Shown: positions 44,945 to 57,856, counted from the first letter of the stretch. The stretch: DNA of 64,000 bases from Allacma fusca (GCA_947179485.1 OX359245.1:18215067-18279066); one strand, 5' to 3'. Notes: generated by a model not told the origin, from the letters alone. Numbers and translations are program-made.

Positions 44945-45974
44945 GAACTGCTACTAATTTGTTACTAAATTGTTTATGTACATAAAAAGCTCATTTTTAA
45001 CTGCATAATTCTTGTAAGAATAAATGCACACAAACGGCGCACAATTTGCTAGTAAAAATATTCGCAGCAAATGCGCTCGTCACATGCGCAAATAATGCAC
45101 TCTGGACATGCGCAAATAATGCGCCCTTAACATGCGCATATAATGTGCATGCTACTTATGCATCTTCTGACTCTTATAAGTTGGCCAAACCGTGCGCAGA
45201 CTAGAGCCACGGGGTTGGCACCGTTTATGCGCCAAATACACACGGTGTGCTATTAGGGACTATGGTACACATGTGCATAATATACTTTGGTAATTACTGG
45301 TTTCAAGTAATTCCCGCCTCATTGTCAGCCCGTCTCTGCAAACGTTTTCCCAACGTTTGTAATCCTGTCTTCCTGTCCTAACAAATTGGTGCTTTGAGAA
45401 TGTTCCGCTCTACACTGTTGTTGGCAGGACAGGCTCAACACTAAGCCTTCTTCGATGGCTCTGCGGTCGGTTCGATGTCCAGTTCGTTATGGCAAAACTC
45501 TCAGCGGCAGAATGCAAATTACACTATGGCAGTTCGTGGAATGGCAGTCGTGGAACGTGTAGTAAATTGCAAGTAAGTAAAGTGCAGTATTCGTTAATTT
45601 TTTAAGTATATATTTATTAACAAATAACTTGATAGATAGTTTTAAATTTCAAGGTGTAGAAAACTAGTATGCACGAAACATTGTAGTTATCGAAGGTTTG
45701 ACCTGCTTTCTCTGGTCTCAGTTTTCCGACTAACTCACTCTCCGTCTGCTTGGCTTAGAATCCTAACAATAATTCTGTGCAATAATCATATTTGTAACAA
45801 CTGACAATAATTTATAATGTACATTTCTTTTGTTAATTTCCGATGGCCATCTCCATAGGAACCGACCACAATCACTATTGCCTAGCCTTTACTTGAACGA
45901 ACTTGTAGCCTGCCTGAATAGCCCAGTCCCTTTTCGGAAATATCTGAATATCCTAGATTTTCCCTAAGCCTATA

Positions 45975-46140
45975 TTGTAGTATTCTCGTATTACTGAAAA
46001 CAAATTTTGCTCTTCGGCTCCCGGACGGTTGACCTGTGCTGTAAGCCGATTTTTCAGTGGATTTAATATGTAAGTAGTTATAGTTAAAACTTTTTGGAGG
46101 ATGAGATCAAAAAGGTAATGATTTATACTAAAATTCTATT
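45975..46140 (+). pseudogene. SPH relic, exon 3 end and intron
   Basis: ATTACTGAAAACAAATTTTG, CTCTTCGGCTCCCGGACGGT and TGACCTGTGCTGTAAGC match the end of SPH exon 3 (ITENMVCASAPGRSTC and the donor), followed by recognisable intron 3 sequence (GATTTAATAT..., AAAAAGGTAATG). Together with 39655-39770 this is one exon split by about 6.2 kb of inserted DNA. Confidence 0.75.
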
Positions 46141-48040
46141 TATGTTAAAACATATGACATATACATATATGTAATTACGTCATATTCAGGACATAATCAT
46201 ACGTCAAACACGCCGAAAGACATAGCCCGGGTGATTGTACATAATTAAAGACATTATGAATGCTTTTAAGACTTACAATAGTATATACTATGCAGCAATA
46301 AGATATAAAACTTTTCCACAGAGTGTTATATGTAATCGGTAAATTATTCCTTTCAAAAACATTAACAATCATTGCTACATATTTAAAAGGTCATAAATGT
46401 AAATTGCATTCGAATATACATATAGGGGAAATTGCGGTAGATTCACTAATTTACTCTGTGAATCAGATAAATCTATCCAATAATTGTCAGTATTATTATA
46501 AATGTGTGCTTCAAGCCAACAGGTACAATCACATCATAAATTCAAGGCTGATAATAAACTCCGCCCTTCAATTACTGAGACTTTACATGTTAAATTAAAT
46601 TCCAGCAATAAATTGCACTAGTTGGGATTTGTGTGTACGTAACTTAAGCCTTAATACTTACTTATCATAAGATGCACTTCAGACGAACCAAATCCCGTGC
46701 TTAATCAAATCCAATAAGTCAGGTCTAATTACCTTCTTAAGCTGTAAGTACGTTCATAGTTACTCATGAAGGTATCATCACAGCCCCAGTGTATTACCTT
46801 ATCTCAAACAAAATTCCGTTTTATTCCCACTGAAAACCGTCGACTTAATTGCCTTGCTCTAATTACATAATAATTATGTACGATATCTGGGATATTTACT
46901 GCCACATGAGTGATGAGAGTCCCCAATAAAAAGAATTTCCCGTCATCGTGCACACACTTTTCACTGTCAACCTCGTCATAGATAACGCCCGGTGCAATTT
47001 GGATTTAAGGAAAAATAAATAAGAAAATTATGTCCTTAAAATGACATTTCTCAATGAGTTAAAAAATCCTTATGAGGTTGCGTCCTAAAATAATTATAGG
47101 GCAAACATGCATGCAATCCAAAATTCCCATCACCCATCGCTCCCAGCTTCTTCAGAGTACACAATTTTTATATGCAGATGTAACAGTGTGGAACATCCCA
47201 GTTCTAAGAGCACTCACCAACAACATTGTTATCGTCATTAAATTGTCAATTTAGAGTCCGGAGGGGAAAGTATTATGTTATAAAAATCAATGCATTAAAA
47301 CATTTGGCACGTGCAATTTATAGAATTACAATTATTAATATGCAAGATTGAAAAAATTGATCTTCATACTCACTGCTCAGCAAGCTACCGTACATTATTG
47401 AAAAAATGTTCAAGAGCATTCGCTTATTTGCATAAAAGAACTGCAACGCCTTTTAACTCAAAATGAAAAGACTCATATTATCCATGACGAAATTTCTGGT
47501 AAAAGGAGTTTTGCTTCTATTATTACACACACACACAGCGAGAAGATCACAAATGTGAGCGCAGTTCTGTAGCAATATTTCATTGCACTATTAATAATAA
47601 ATACACAACAGTACATGGGCTTACATACTACATAACCAAAAAAAATTAAATGGAAAGTATTTTCCCAACAGTCAACAGAAAAAGTTGTTTCCACTCACAG
47701 AAAGTAAACTATTGCCAAATTACAAGACATTGAGGTACAAATGTCACTAATCATCTCATTGTGAGCTTAATTGCCACTAAGCCTCCGCCGTACAAAACAA
47801 ATTCTACTTTCCTATCCATATATAGAAGATAATATTTCTAGAGGAGAAGGAGGCAAAAGTAATTTACAGTTAAAAATGTAGTTACACAATTTTTATTTAA
47901 AACAATATATCTTTGGTAATAAAATAAAGCCTGTAATTAGAAGTCAAGCTTTCCAGTGCTAAAGCTTCTGTTAGTGAAGAGTGGATCCCATGAGAATTTG
48001 TCCATTTCTGAAGACCCAGTGTACTGAAAGTGTGTCATAC
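46141..48040. other. No gene recognised
   Basis: AT-rich intergenic DNA. Short frames here have no family features. Confidence 0.5.
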
Positions 48041-48047
48041 AACTTAA

Positions 48048-48120
48048 GCCCGGCTAGCTCAGTCGGTAGAGCACGAGACTCTTAATCTCGGGGTCGTGGG
48101 TTCGAGCCCCACGTTGGGCG
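48048..48120 (+). tRNA. tRNA-Lys (CTT)
   Basis: 73 bases, no intron. It folds as a complete cloverleaf: acceptor GCCCGGC paired with the 3' GTTGGGC (one G-T pair), A box TAGCTCAGTCGG, anticodon loop ACTCTTAAT with anticodon CTT, and B box GGTTCGAGCCC. A run of T (48124-48127) just after the gene is the polymerase III terminator. The sequence is very close to the highly conserved animal tRNA-Lys(CTT). Confidence 0.97.
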
Positions 48121-48127
48121 TACATTT

Positions 48128-50610
48128 TGCCTTAAATATATTTTTTATATTCTATTTATTTGTATTTTTTCTCCCTTACATAAGCTCAACGGGCTAATTT
48201 TGAATGAAATATGGTTAAAGGATGTGGCTACCGTAAAATCTCTTTAAAATACCTCCTTACAGGAGCATTTTCGCAATAGAAGCAGAAATAATGTGACACA
48301 TTCTCACATTCTTTTTCTCGTTAATTCCCTTTAATATAAAAGCTTCGAAGGGTCTGTGAGACTTATGGATACTTTCTTATATACAGAGTCCACTGTATAT
48401 TATTTATCATCTTAGGCAAGCAATACTGTTGACGTAAAGCCTCTCACGCTTCTGACATTATCCAAGTAATCACGTAATTTTCAACATCAAATCTCTCAAA
48501 ATCTCTCAAATTCCTCTCTCTCCTTATAAAATGCACGTATGCAGTGCACTCTTACTTCATGAGAGAATTTAAAGACGCGTCTATTCTTTAGGATTTTTCG
48601 CTTCTCAACATTTGGACATAGATTATGTCTTGCTGTTTTTAAAGGAACGTGTATATAGACAGTGCACTGTATACTGTATGTAACTGAATAAGCAAGCTTG
48701 CTAAGCACGTGCTTGGGGAATTTCAAAACGATCCCCTTGATTGGTTTCAAGTTAAAGAGCAGATATTGCACAAATATTAAACTTCACCTTACTCTATGTA
48801 AAAAAAACCTTGCTTTACATAATGCCTTGGAGATAAATGGAACCTCAATTAAATCTGATGTAACCTGATCATGATTTTTTTTGCCGATGGAGCAAAGCAC
48901 AGCAAATCAGTTTTAATTTGAAATAACTACATATGTATATACCAATATCTACATACATACATGCGGATTAGTATACACAATTAGGATTCGCATCTCATTT
49001 AAATTGCCGTACGCATATGGCCATTGAGACAAAACAAGTTTGTCAGATATCCCGTCCCAGTACTCCACATAATTAATTTTTAATGTTGAAATAAACGTCG
49101 AGACAAAAAAACTTCTAAATCAACTATCTCATTTTGCCCCTTAAGTCAAAACAGCTTGTTTTTTTTTTAAAGACAGTGTATGTATAAATATATCACTAAA
49201 ATGTGAAATATAATTATATACAAGTAATAGGGATCATTGTATAGTATCCGGCTAATATACAATCAAGAATTGTTTTTGTGCGTGGATGGAATTGAATGGG
49301 ATTGAAGAGTGGTTGAATGGGAATTTTTTTGTTGCAATTTATATCAAATTGCTTCTCACCAAGTGTCCCTTATTATGATGCATGAGTATTACTCCTTTCC
49401 AATTTAAACGCTGGGCTTCAAAAGTCATTGCCTTCCCTCACGCTATTATAAATTACAATTAAAATACACAGAGTAAATAGAAACACGAAGATGTGAAACA
49501 ATACTGTCAAGAATGCCAACTTTGCCATTATTCCTATTGCATTGTGACATAGCACCATAATCCTTGGATTATTTATTGCTAAAAAACCTTTTAATAAAAA
49601 TAAATCCAGGGGTTTCCTGCGTTTGATATTTTTTTAATGTTTGTTTCTTCATGTATTTTTTTTAAAAATACAGGTCTTATTAGGCTGAATTGCCTGATTA
49701 ATAAAAATTTAAATTATACTCCCCGGAGCGTAATAGGGACTCTTTCACTGTTGATACTACAATGTTAATCCTTTGATAACTTTTCGTACTCAAACTATAT
49801 ACATATACATACATATGGCCCGTCACAAATTCAGCTCTAATAATTATAGGATTTATTTTAAGTGTAGATAATTATACAAGTAATTTCTCACGCTGCGTGT
49901 TTATGTGTAATAGTGCGTAAGGTAAGGGCCATTGCAATTTTGAAGATTTGCACACTTGAATGCTTCCACATCTTTGAAATTAAGCTCATACTCTGCATGC
50001 CCCAGTAATTTCACACATATACAAGATACAAATCTGTTTACATGTTTCCATATGAGGTATGACTGATATTTTGGAAATTATTAGATACAATGAACTGTGT
50101 ATACAGATATTATAAAAGGAACCCTAAAACCATCAAATTTTGACCCATATACAATGTTCCTATAAACGTATACATTATTTTGGGGCACTTTGAGACTGTG
50201 ACCAAATTTATAGTCTGTCCATGAAGAACGGATTCCTCTTATGACAGGATCTCTTCTCAAGAGATTTGACTATGTATATACTTGAAGCATCTATAGTAGC
50301 ACCCAGTTTATCCTTATACAGTTACACTTACTACACTTATGAATGCACAACGAGAGGGATTTGTTCTACCTTGACCACTTGACCGTATCTTCTGAGAAAT
50401 TAGAAGATATTTGACTCAATACATTAAGACCTGCTACACAACACGCTCCTCAAATAAATTGCCCATTGTAAAGTTTCAAAGCTCATTGTCAGCTACAGTG
50501 ACTATACCTATGACCTATACACTGAGCAGATGTAGGTTTAAAGTATGCATAGCTTATATGCAAAAAAAACTTCTGAGGGTATATATGCACGTGTAGAAAA
50601 ATTGCACATC
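48128..50610. other. No gene recognised
   Basis: About 2.5 kb of AT-rich DNA without protein-like frames or paired element ends. Confidence 0.5.
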
Positions 50611-50618
50611 CTTTGCAT

Positions 50619-51208
50619 TAGTGCTGTCCAGTCTTGAAGTTTATCAGTCTCAGTTTTTTAAAGTCTTTTACTTACAGTCAGTATTGCTTACAGTCAGTCT
50701 TTATGCTAAGCACATCAGTCCAACTCAGTCTCAGTCCCAAGGAAAGTCTTGGTTCAAACTCCCACTCAGTCCCCAAGGATACAAAATGGCGCTAATTTCC
50801 ATCCTTGGGCTTTAATAATGGCGCGAAAATTTAAAATTGCTTAATATTGTATACGCGCGTTGTATACACTAGCGTAAACAGCCATCGGCTTCGCCAATGG
50901 AAACTACATATATATTTCATATGCATAAGCCGTTTAGCAATTTTATAGTGTGTACTTGCGAATCTATAAAGCGCGCTTAGAAGAGAGAGCGAAGATTTAA
51001 AAAACTCTCTTATGGCACGGCCAAATTATAGTATTTAGTGATGAGTCTTTTTATCAGTCTCAGTCAGTCTTTTTACAAAATGTAACAGTTTCACTCAGTC
51101 TCAGTCTCAAAAAACGCCTTATTTTAAAGTCAGTCTCAGTCTTTTAAGAGTCAGTCTTTTCGTTTTGCCACTCAGTCTCAAACTCTCACTCAAGACTGGA
51201 CAACACTA
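50619..51208. mobile_element. hAT-type MITE, CAGTCTCAGTC word family
   Basis: 590 bp. Ends TAGTGCTGTCCAGTCTTGA and, inverted, CAAGACTGGACAACACTA. The exact 8-bp duplication CTTTGCAT flanks it (50611-50618, 51209-51216). Both ends are dense in CAGTCTCAGTCAGTCTTTT words in the same orientation. No coding capacity. Confidence 0.94.
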
Positions 51209-51216
51209 CTTTGCAT

Positions 51217-53080
51217 ATTACATTAAAAGCATCCTCCCCAATTGTACAGAAACAGCAGACCTTCAACTATGTATCCCCTGCGTGCATACATAATTATTTA
51301 GAATCGTATAATAGCAATAGGGCTTTATATCTTGAATCTTGAGATATGCATAGTCTCTCATTGTATTTTTGTGTATGAACACTGAACACATCCCACATAC
51401 TTAAGATGCAGGTGTACTGATAGTATAGACATGAGAGACGTGAGTTTTATCCCTTACTCTCTCATCCTCCCAGAAAATAATTCCCCAAACAAGTGACGGT
51501 CAGCTGTATCCTCTCAAAGTCCCATTCACATTTACGCCGAAAGTTCTCTCTTGGCAACTCTCTCAAACGGTACGAGCATTCCAAGAGGGTCTATTTTTAT
51601 TGACACGCAGGTTATACCCAAGAGTTTAATAAAGTTTCAGTGAGTGCCTGGACTTACGCACGTAAATACTTCCAGTGAATTTTCCCCCCTTAATGTGAAG
51701 TCAATACAGTACCTTTTCAAGTACTTATTAGTCTCCATATCAATTCCAATACACTATCAGGGAGTGAGTCCTTGGACATAAAGTTTGAGAAACGTCTGGG
51801 ATATTTTGATTTACAGGATTTTTTTTCCTGGATTTACTCTGGAAACTTGGCCATTAGCATTCCAGGAGAGGTTCCTTGACTCTTTTTTCCGTGGAATTGA
51901 TTTAGTCATTTCTGAGCGGAACTCCGGCGACGGACGAGTTTTATTGTAAGAGAACTCAAGTATGTACATCATGTGTTTCTATTACCATAAATAATATTTG
52001 ATAATACAATAATCCCATAGACAACTATCCCTCCAGGTGAATTTTAATCAGGGAGGTTAAACTGGCAGGGAGGGCTTGAATGCTAAACTTTCTGCTTGTG
52101 TGCATACAAATAATTATGTATCCCTTGCATATGTCAAACACTGAGACGTGAGTAATAGAGCCTACTCTTGCAGAATTGATACGGCTGTATTAAAGACGGG
52201 CTGCTCACTACACACATGCATAGATACTGAGGGCTAAGAAGTAGGATTGAATTGTCGGGATATTTGAGTAAATATTCCTTTATATAAAAATAAGAGGATT
52301 TTAAAATAGTGGTTTTCAAAATTTTGAAAAAATATTTCTGTTTATTTAAATCCTACTCGTATTCTAAATTTGTGGACTTTAGGAGCTAGCCACATTCTTC
52401 TCCAGATGTTCATCTGGGCTTCTTACTACTTTCTAGCTCTTGCCCTTTTGACTTGTTGCGGGACGACAACATACAGGATATGCGTGATTACATATGTACT
52501 GTCAGAGAGTTAGATGCGTAACTAAAAGTTCTATAGAGCCGATTCTATATGTACGTCAAATAAAAATTGGTTGGTAATTCAATGCATGTGTATTGCTTGG
52601 GCCAGGGCCTGTACATTAATTTAAAGAAACTTGTGCATATAGTTGTTCCTTAAAGCGTTAGAGCTATATAGCTATGAGGATATGCGTAATTATGGTCAGT
52701 GGTTGAGCGACAGACAGGTCAGGTTTGGGAGATCATTTGGGACTACTCATTGGGGACTCATTCAATAGGGAAGATTTGTAGTGTGAAATGGTCACAGCGT
52801 GACGCTCAAAGCTCTGGCATATGTGGATGTTAAAAACATTTTCCTATTGGAAGTACTTAATTCGAAGTATAATTTGTGAGCAGCCCATACTTTTACTATA
52901 GTTTAGTTTCGCGGGAGAAGTTGAGACTCGGAAATAGTACATTAACATGCATATGTTGGTCTGAATATAAAATCCAAAACTGTAATAATTTCAAGAACAG
53001 TTACGAGTAGCTTTAGTTAGTATCTGTGTCTGGGTTGTTGTAACATTTTTAAAATTGAACCTACCTTTTAAATTACAGTT
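51217..53080. other. No gene recognised; probable 5' region of the SEC14-like gene
   Basis: No protein-like frame. An acceptor (TAAATTACAG at about 53070-53079) just before the SEC14-like start codon suggests a non-coding first exon somewhere in this stretch; I could not place it. Confidence 0.4.
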
Positions 53081-53096
53081 ATCACCTATAGCAAGG

Positions 53097-55525
53097 ATGG
53101 CAGCCCCGACGACAGGAGAATTAGCGGTACTTCAGCAGGTAAGGGGACGGTACTTTTTTTTGGGGCAAAGTGAAGCGAAAGTTTCCGTGGATGTCCTACG
53201 CACTGTAGTCCCTGCTTGTTAAATTGATGCAGATTACTGAAGTTATCAATTTTCAAGAATGTGGCTCTTAAAATTGTTAAAATGTCCTTTTTTATATTTT
53301 TGGGAACATATTTTGTTAATTTCAGTTCCGAGATGAAATCCATGACGTCCTCCCAAATTTAAATGAGTATCGGCTAACTGACGCATGGCTCTTGCGCTGG
53401 TTGAGGGGTAAGCTGCGAGTTTTGTTTGAATTATGTTTTTGGGAATCGTACATTAATTTCAGCATGTTCCAGTCTTAGTGTGCCTTAAAGGGAACGTTTT
53501 TTAATTAAATTCTAGCCCGGGAACTGGACATAGGGAAGGCAAGCCGGATGTTACGGAGAGTAAGTCAATTATGTTTTAAAATTGTATTTAGTTTTGGTCT
53601 ACACTAAAATAATATTATTAAATACCGTCAGATACTAGCGAATACAATTTGCACGATTGAGACTTAAAATTTGAAATCAGTCTAAAATTGCTTACATTTT
53701 TTAGAAAATTTTTACAACATATCTTATTCGACGAGTCCTTAAAAGCAATCTCAAAATGTACTCCTTCAAGCTCTTAATTTTTTTTGCAGTCCTTGGAATG
53801 GCGTGACCAAGAAAAAATTAATGATATACTATCATGGGAACCCCCGAACATCCTAATGGAAGAATTCGGCATGAAGTTAAGTGGATTCGACAATGATGGT
53901 AGTCCCGGTGAGTGAAAAGAAATTAAAATGACTGGCAAAAAGCGTAGTTTAGTATGCACTTTAATGGATTTTTATGCTAAACAAAAAAAAACAAAAACAT
54001 GCCCTACAAAGCTGTTTTGTCATCTTGTGTGAATCCACACAGGATGAGGGCACACAACTGTGTGAAACCACTGGTTTGAAGAGAACTGTCAAAGTTGATC
54101 TGTGGGAAAATGTAATTTATTACAATGAAAAGATTATTATTATTTTTCAGTGGGGATTGTACCGTTCGGAGACTGGGACATTCGCAAAGTGATAGAGATG
54201 AGACGCAAAGACATCTTCGTCAAATACATTGACTTCCTCTTCGAAATTGCCTTGCATTTAGTGGAGAGACGAAGCACAAAGGAAAAAGTGTTGACTCAGT
54301 TCGTCCTCATCATGGACTTGGATCGTTTTAGCTTCCGGCAAATTGCCTCGCGTGAAAGTTAGCTCACAGAATAAAATTATTTTTTATTTCAAGCCCAATT
54401 TGAATACTTGCAAACTCAAATACTTTCTCTTCTCACAGCTATTGATGCTATCTTCGAGGCGATTAAGAGATTTGAGGCTAATCATCCTGAGACTTTAAAA
54501 GCTGCGTACCTTATCAATGGTAAGAGAGATGGAATTTGGTGCCTACTTCTTTTTTGTTATTCAATTCGTGCAGCAAAATATTTACACTGCGTGATGGAAA
54601 TATTGTACATAGATTGATGCGTTGACAGTAATCTCCTGTAAATGCTAATTTGTTTTTAAATATTTTCAGCCCCAAGAATATTTGCGTACTTATTTTCCTT
54701 CATAAAACCCCTCCTCACAGCCCGGACCTTGGACAAGGTACAAATCTTCGGGTCAAATGGCAGTTTTAAACCTGTACTTTTGAAGACCATTGCACCAGAT
54801 CAACTCCCTTCGGAAATGGGGGGTTGCAACACTTCCTGCACAAATGTGAGTTAATTTTGGTACTGTAAATTACACTATACGAATTGTACGCTTTATTCTA
54901 TGAGTATGACCTTAATAGAGCAAGAATTTTGTCCATGAATTTTAAGTACACCGTTAAGGACCTGAATGAATTGCTGGACAATCCTATACAATGTGATGAT
55001 TTCTCGGAGGCTGACATGAGTGCCATTACAGTCGATTCTGGGAAGAAAGTTGCGCTGAATGTTCAAGTCCCAACTCCCAAAAGTCGTATGAGGTAATGTT
55101 CATTCGAATATTTTAAGTTTTACGGCTTCATGTGACAATTACATGTTTACCTTTGGATTAATTTTTTGTTGGAACAAAATTTGTATCTGTGCAGCTGGAA
55201 CTTCAAAACTGAGAAACATGACATTGGCTTTGCTGTGGTGTCACCTTGTAATGAAGAGCTCGTCCATGTGTCCCGAGCAGATGCGAACACTTGTGTTCAA
55301 AAAGGAGCCATAATTTGTGAAATTGCTGGCACTTGTAAGCTCTGATTTAGAAATATATGGAGCAAATTGAGATTTTATTTTGAATTTTGACAAATGTTTA
55401 ATATCATCTGTGTTTTGTTTGTAGATCAAATAATTTTCGACAATAGCTTCAGCCGCTTCCGATCCAAGCACGTGCGTTATGCAGTTTCCGTTAATAAGCC
55501 CCTGGATTTGGACTTGATTAAATGA
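53097..55525 (+). CDS. SEC14-like lipid-transfer protein (CRAL-TRIO and GOLD domains)
   Basis: Ten exons: 53097-53138, 53326-53407, 53516-53559, 53790-53907, 54151-54357, 54439-54519, 54670-54845, about 54947-55092, 55195-55334, 55425-55525. All junctions keep phase; the exon 8 acceptor is weak and might be 54959. About 378 residues, close to SEC14L proteins. Residues about 15-55 are a CRAL-TRIO N-terminal helix region (LLRWLRARELDIGKASRMLRR). The lipid-binding core follows (SLEWRDQEKI, GFDNDGSPVGIVPFGDWDIR, LIMDLDRFSFRQIASRE, RFEANHPETLKAAYLINAPR, PSEMGG). The C-terminus is a GOLD beta-sandwich (WNFKTEKHDIGFAV, YQIIFDNSFSRFRSKHVRYA). Family members bind hydrophobic ligands such as tocopherol, squalene or phosphoinositides in the cytosol. 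The ligand here is unknown. Confidence 0.93.
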
Positions 55526-56090
55526 GATTTGCAAGCATCATGAAATGCATTTTACAGTTGTGATCCCAAGCACGAAATGACTTTCCGCAGTATGGAATTA
55601 ATTTAAATGATTTTCTTCCCGTCGCTTTTCTACTTTCAGTGTAGACATTAATCTCAAAAAACCTGTTTCATTCAATTTATATGTAGACAATAATTTAAAG
55701 CAATAATTCCTGTATTTTGTATTTTGCTCCATGGGATTTGGAATAATAAATAATAGTCCATGCAAGTTTTTAATGTTAATGAACTTTAACAGTAATTACT
55801 TTGATTGTGACAAAATGACAATGACAATGGGAATGCACAGTAAATGTGTGAACCTGCGATTTTGTATAAGGGGGAATTTTATGGTTTAATAGATATACGA
55901 CTTGAATGTAATACTTATACGTAAATAAGATATACATCATTATATAATTACCAAAGAATTACGTCAATGGAAGGGATTCACTGGCAAGATTTTTTCACTC
56001 AATGAATTGGTTTGCTTGAACACAGATCTGGTTAGATTGTCTCTTATAAACATAAACACAATTTTTTCAGTGTTAATTTGCTTTGAGTAC
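55526..56090. other. 3' flank of the SEC14-like gene, no further gene
   Basis: Contains AATAAATAATAG near 55743-55754, a plausible polyadenylation signal for the gene upstream. Nothing else is seen. Confidence 0.4.
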
Positions 56091-57725
56091 AAATTGCAAA
56101 CTAAAGTTCACTGTTTACTGTAATTCCAAAAGAAGCTTCCGATTATGGGAACGATTATTTTCTTTAGGCTATCACATTACAGGGCTGTCCCGAATTAATG
56201 ATTGCATAAATCCAAAATACGAACATTCATTAATGCATTTTTGTTGTCCGGGAACTGATCCAACTGAATTACTAGGAAGATGTAATCACAAGCTATTTGT
56301 AACCACGGGAATAATTTCTGGAACTGACAATGGAGCTGTCCCAAATTCCCCACTCCGATTACTAATTATGTATGAGATATCATTGAAAAGCTCTACCCAC
56401 TGTTACTTTCTTCGAATTAAACCAACAGCAACATCAATCCCTACTGCTATACATTGTAGCAATATAGTACCATTTTTAGTCTCAGCAACAATAATTATTA
56501 GATGCTGCATTTGCTAAAATAATCAGTAGAAATTACATTTTCTGGAATGTTCTTGTGACCGTAAATTTTCAGGATCGGATTTGCAATCCTGGTTATGAAA
56601 TTTGGTTTAGATTTGGAGGAGAATATTTTAAAAACCCTGTGGAATGTATAAAAGCTACAATAAAACATGAAAATGCAATTTATTGACATTGAGTCGGAAC
56701 CTGAAAATAAATGTTTTGTTGAGATTTTAAATATTATTTTTTTAGCATCTTATTTATGAATCCAAAAAAAATCGTCTGTCGCTTACTGTGAAATCCAGAG
56801 GCAGTGCTCTTCTTTTTTGTAATTACTTCAACTTCTTTGGCAACATAATAAACCATATGTGTACATAATCTTTAGGTTTAAATTCTAAAAACTTCAATTT
56901 ATTATTGTTTAGCCTCACCTGCCTGAATATTCGTGAGGAAGCAGTGTTCCGTAATGAATTCCAGGTAATACTAATAAGCAGCCATTCTCTTTTGTTACAC
57001 GTTCCATCGCCGTCCAGGCACATACGATTCTGTCAGCCGATCGGATTAGAAAGGAATGTAAATCCTACAAAGGAGAAATGTTTCATTGAAAATTTCCTAG
57101 ATATCAGTAATAATACTTTGCACATGCTCGGTTCCCGGAAATTCCCTTCGAAAACAAAATCCGGAAGATTTAGGCGTTCATTGACCCTTGTATGTAATTA
57201 ATACTTACTTGATGGAGTGAATGCCGACTTGTTGCAGTTCTCTTATCTGGAGGTTTATTAATTAACAATATGTTTGCATTGCCATTGCAATAGGACCAGT
57301 GAAATATTTCGCACATATTTGACTACTTGTAAATTCCGGAGGAAGTATGACATTTTAATTAGTTCAAGTTCCCAGAAATTCCATAAGGAAAAAGCACTGT
57401 CATTAGGATAGTCAGTTAACATTCATTAATGATTCGAATTCGACCTAACTTGACATTTCGTCCTTGAAAATACTCATTTAAGCGCTACATCAACTTGCGT
57501 CACATTTAGCTTTATATTCCCTTGGGTAAGGCACAAAATTGAAATAGGACCTCATCCCACATAAAATCCAGTATTTAAAATAAATGTTCTCAGGTGGCAC
57601 TCGCCAAAGCGAGTATGACTTTACATTTGTTCCGGTACCCACTTTTCCATCACAAATACTGTGTCTGGGAATCTTTGACTGTTCGAAGAAGGAAATTATT
57701 GATTATTACTCGAAATTCTATATGT
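56091..57725. repeat. Segmental duplication of the PHYH region, decayed copy
   Basis: Matches 61370-63730 in order. Shared runs include ATTTTCTGGAACTGA-type, GCAATTTATTGA...GTGAGTCGGAA and ACGTTCCATCGCCGTCCAGG. An internal deletion removed the segment corresponding to about 62460-62810, with break ends around TTTGGCAA and CAACATAATAAACCA. Confidence 0.75.
56880..57710 (-). pseudogene. PHYH pseudogene (partial duplicate)
   Basis: On the minus strand about 56905-57062 matches the exon encoding [20 protein letters not shown] of the gene at 62.3-63.9 kb, but has a stop upstream. About 57205-57320 matches the next exon (VVKYV...) with frameshifts, and about 57585-57710 matches the exon encoding [10 protein letters not shown], also degraded. 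The last three exons are deleted. It is not coding. Confidence 0.8.
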
Positions 57726-57856
57726 ATATTATATTACATTATTATTATATAATTATGTACTTTTCCATTCTGTTTTATTCAAAATGAAGTGGCCATAAAC
57801 GAGTGACCTTTGCTCTCTTGTCTGATATTCAGCGCTTCTCTCAATTGGTCTTAAGA

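Larger units (their letters stand above)
40163..45258 (+). mobile_element. CACTA (En/Spm)-like DNA transposon with TNP2-type transposase
   Basis: About 5.1 kb between inverted ends CCCTAATAGCACAC (40163-40176) and GTGTGCTATTAGGG (45245-45258), with a possible 2-bp AC duplication. Subterminal regions repeat TGCGCA-type words (ATGCGCAAATAATGC and others), a habit of CACTA elements. Two plus-strand genes lie inside: an accessory protein and a TNP2-like transposase. The terminus is not the usual CACT(A/G). The flanks also form an imperfect palindrome (ATTATGCATGTAC against GTACACATGTGCATAAT), so the true ends might lie slightly further out. Confidence 0.75.

Noticed and set aside
48048..48120. 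tRNA-Lys as primer for the BEL/Pao element
   Set aside because: The element's primer site (TGGTCCTTCGAACC...) does not pair with the 3' end of this tRNA.
56083..56517. 144-residue frame
   Set aside because: It lies in the duplicated non-coding flank of PHYH; the partner region at 61.4 kb has no matching open frame.
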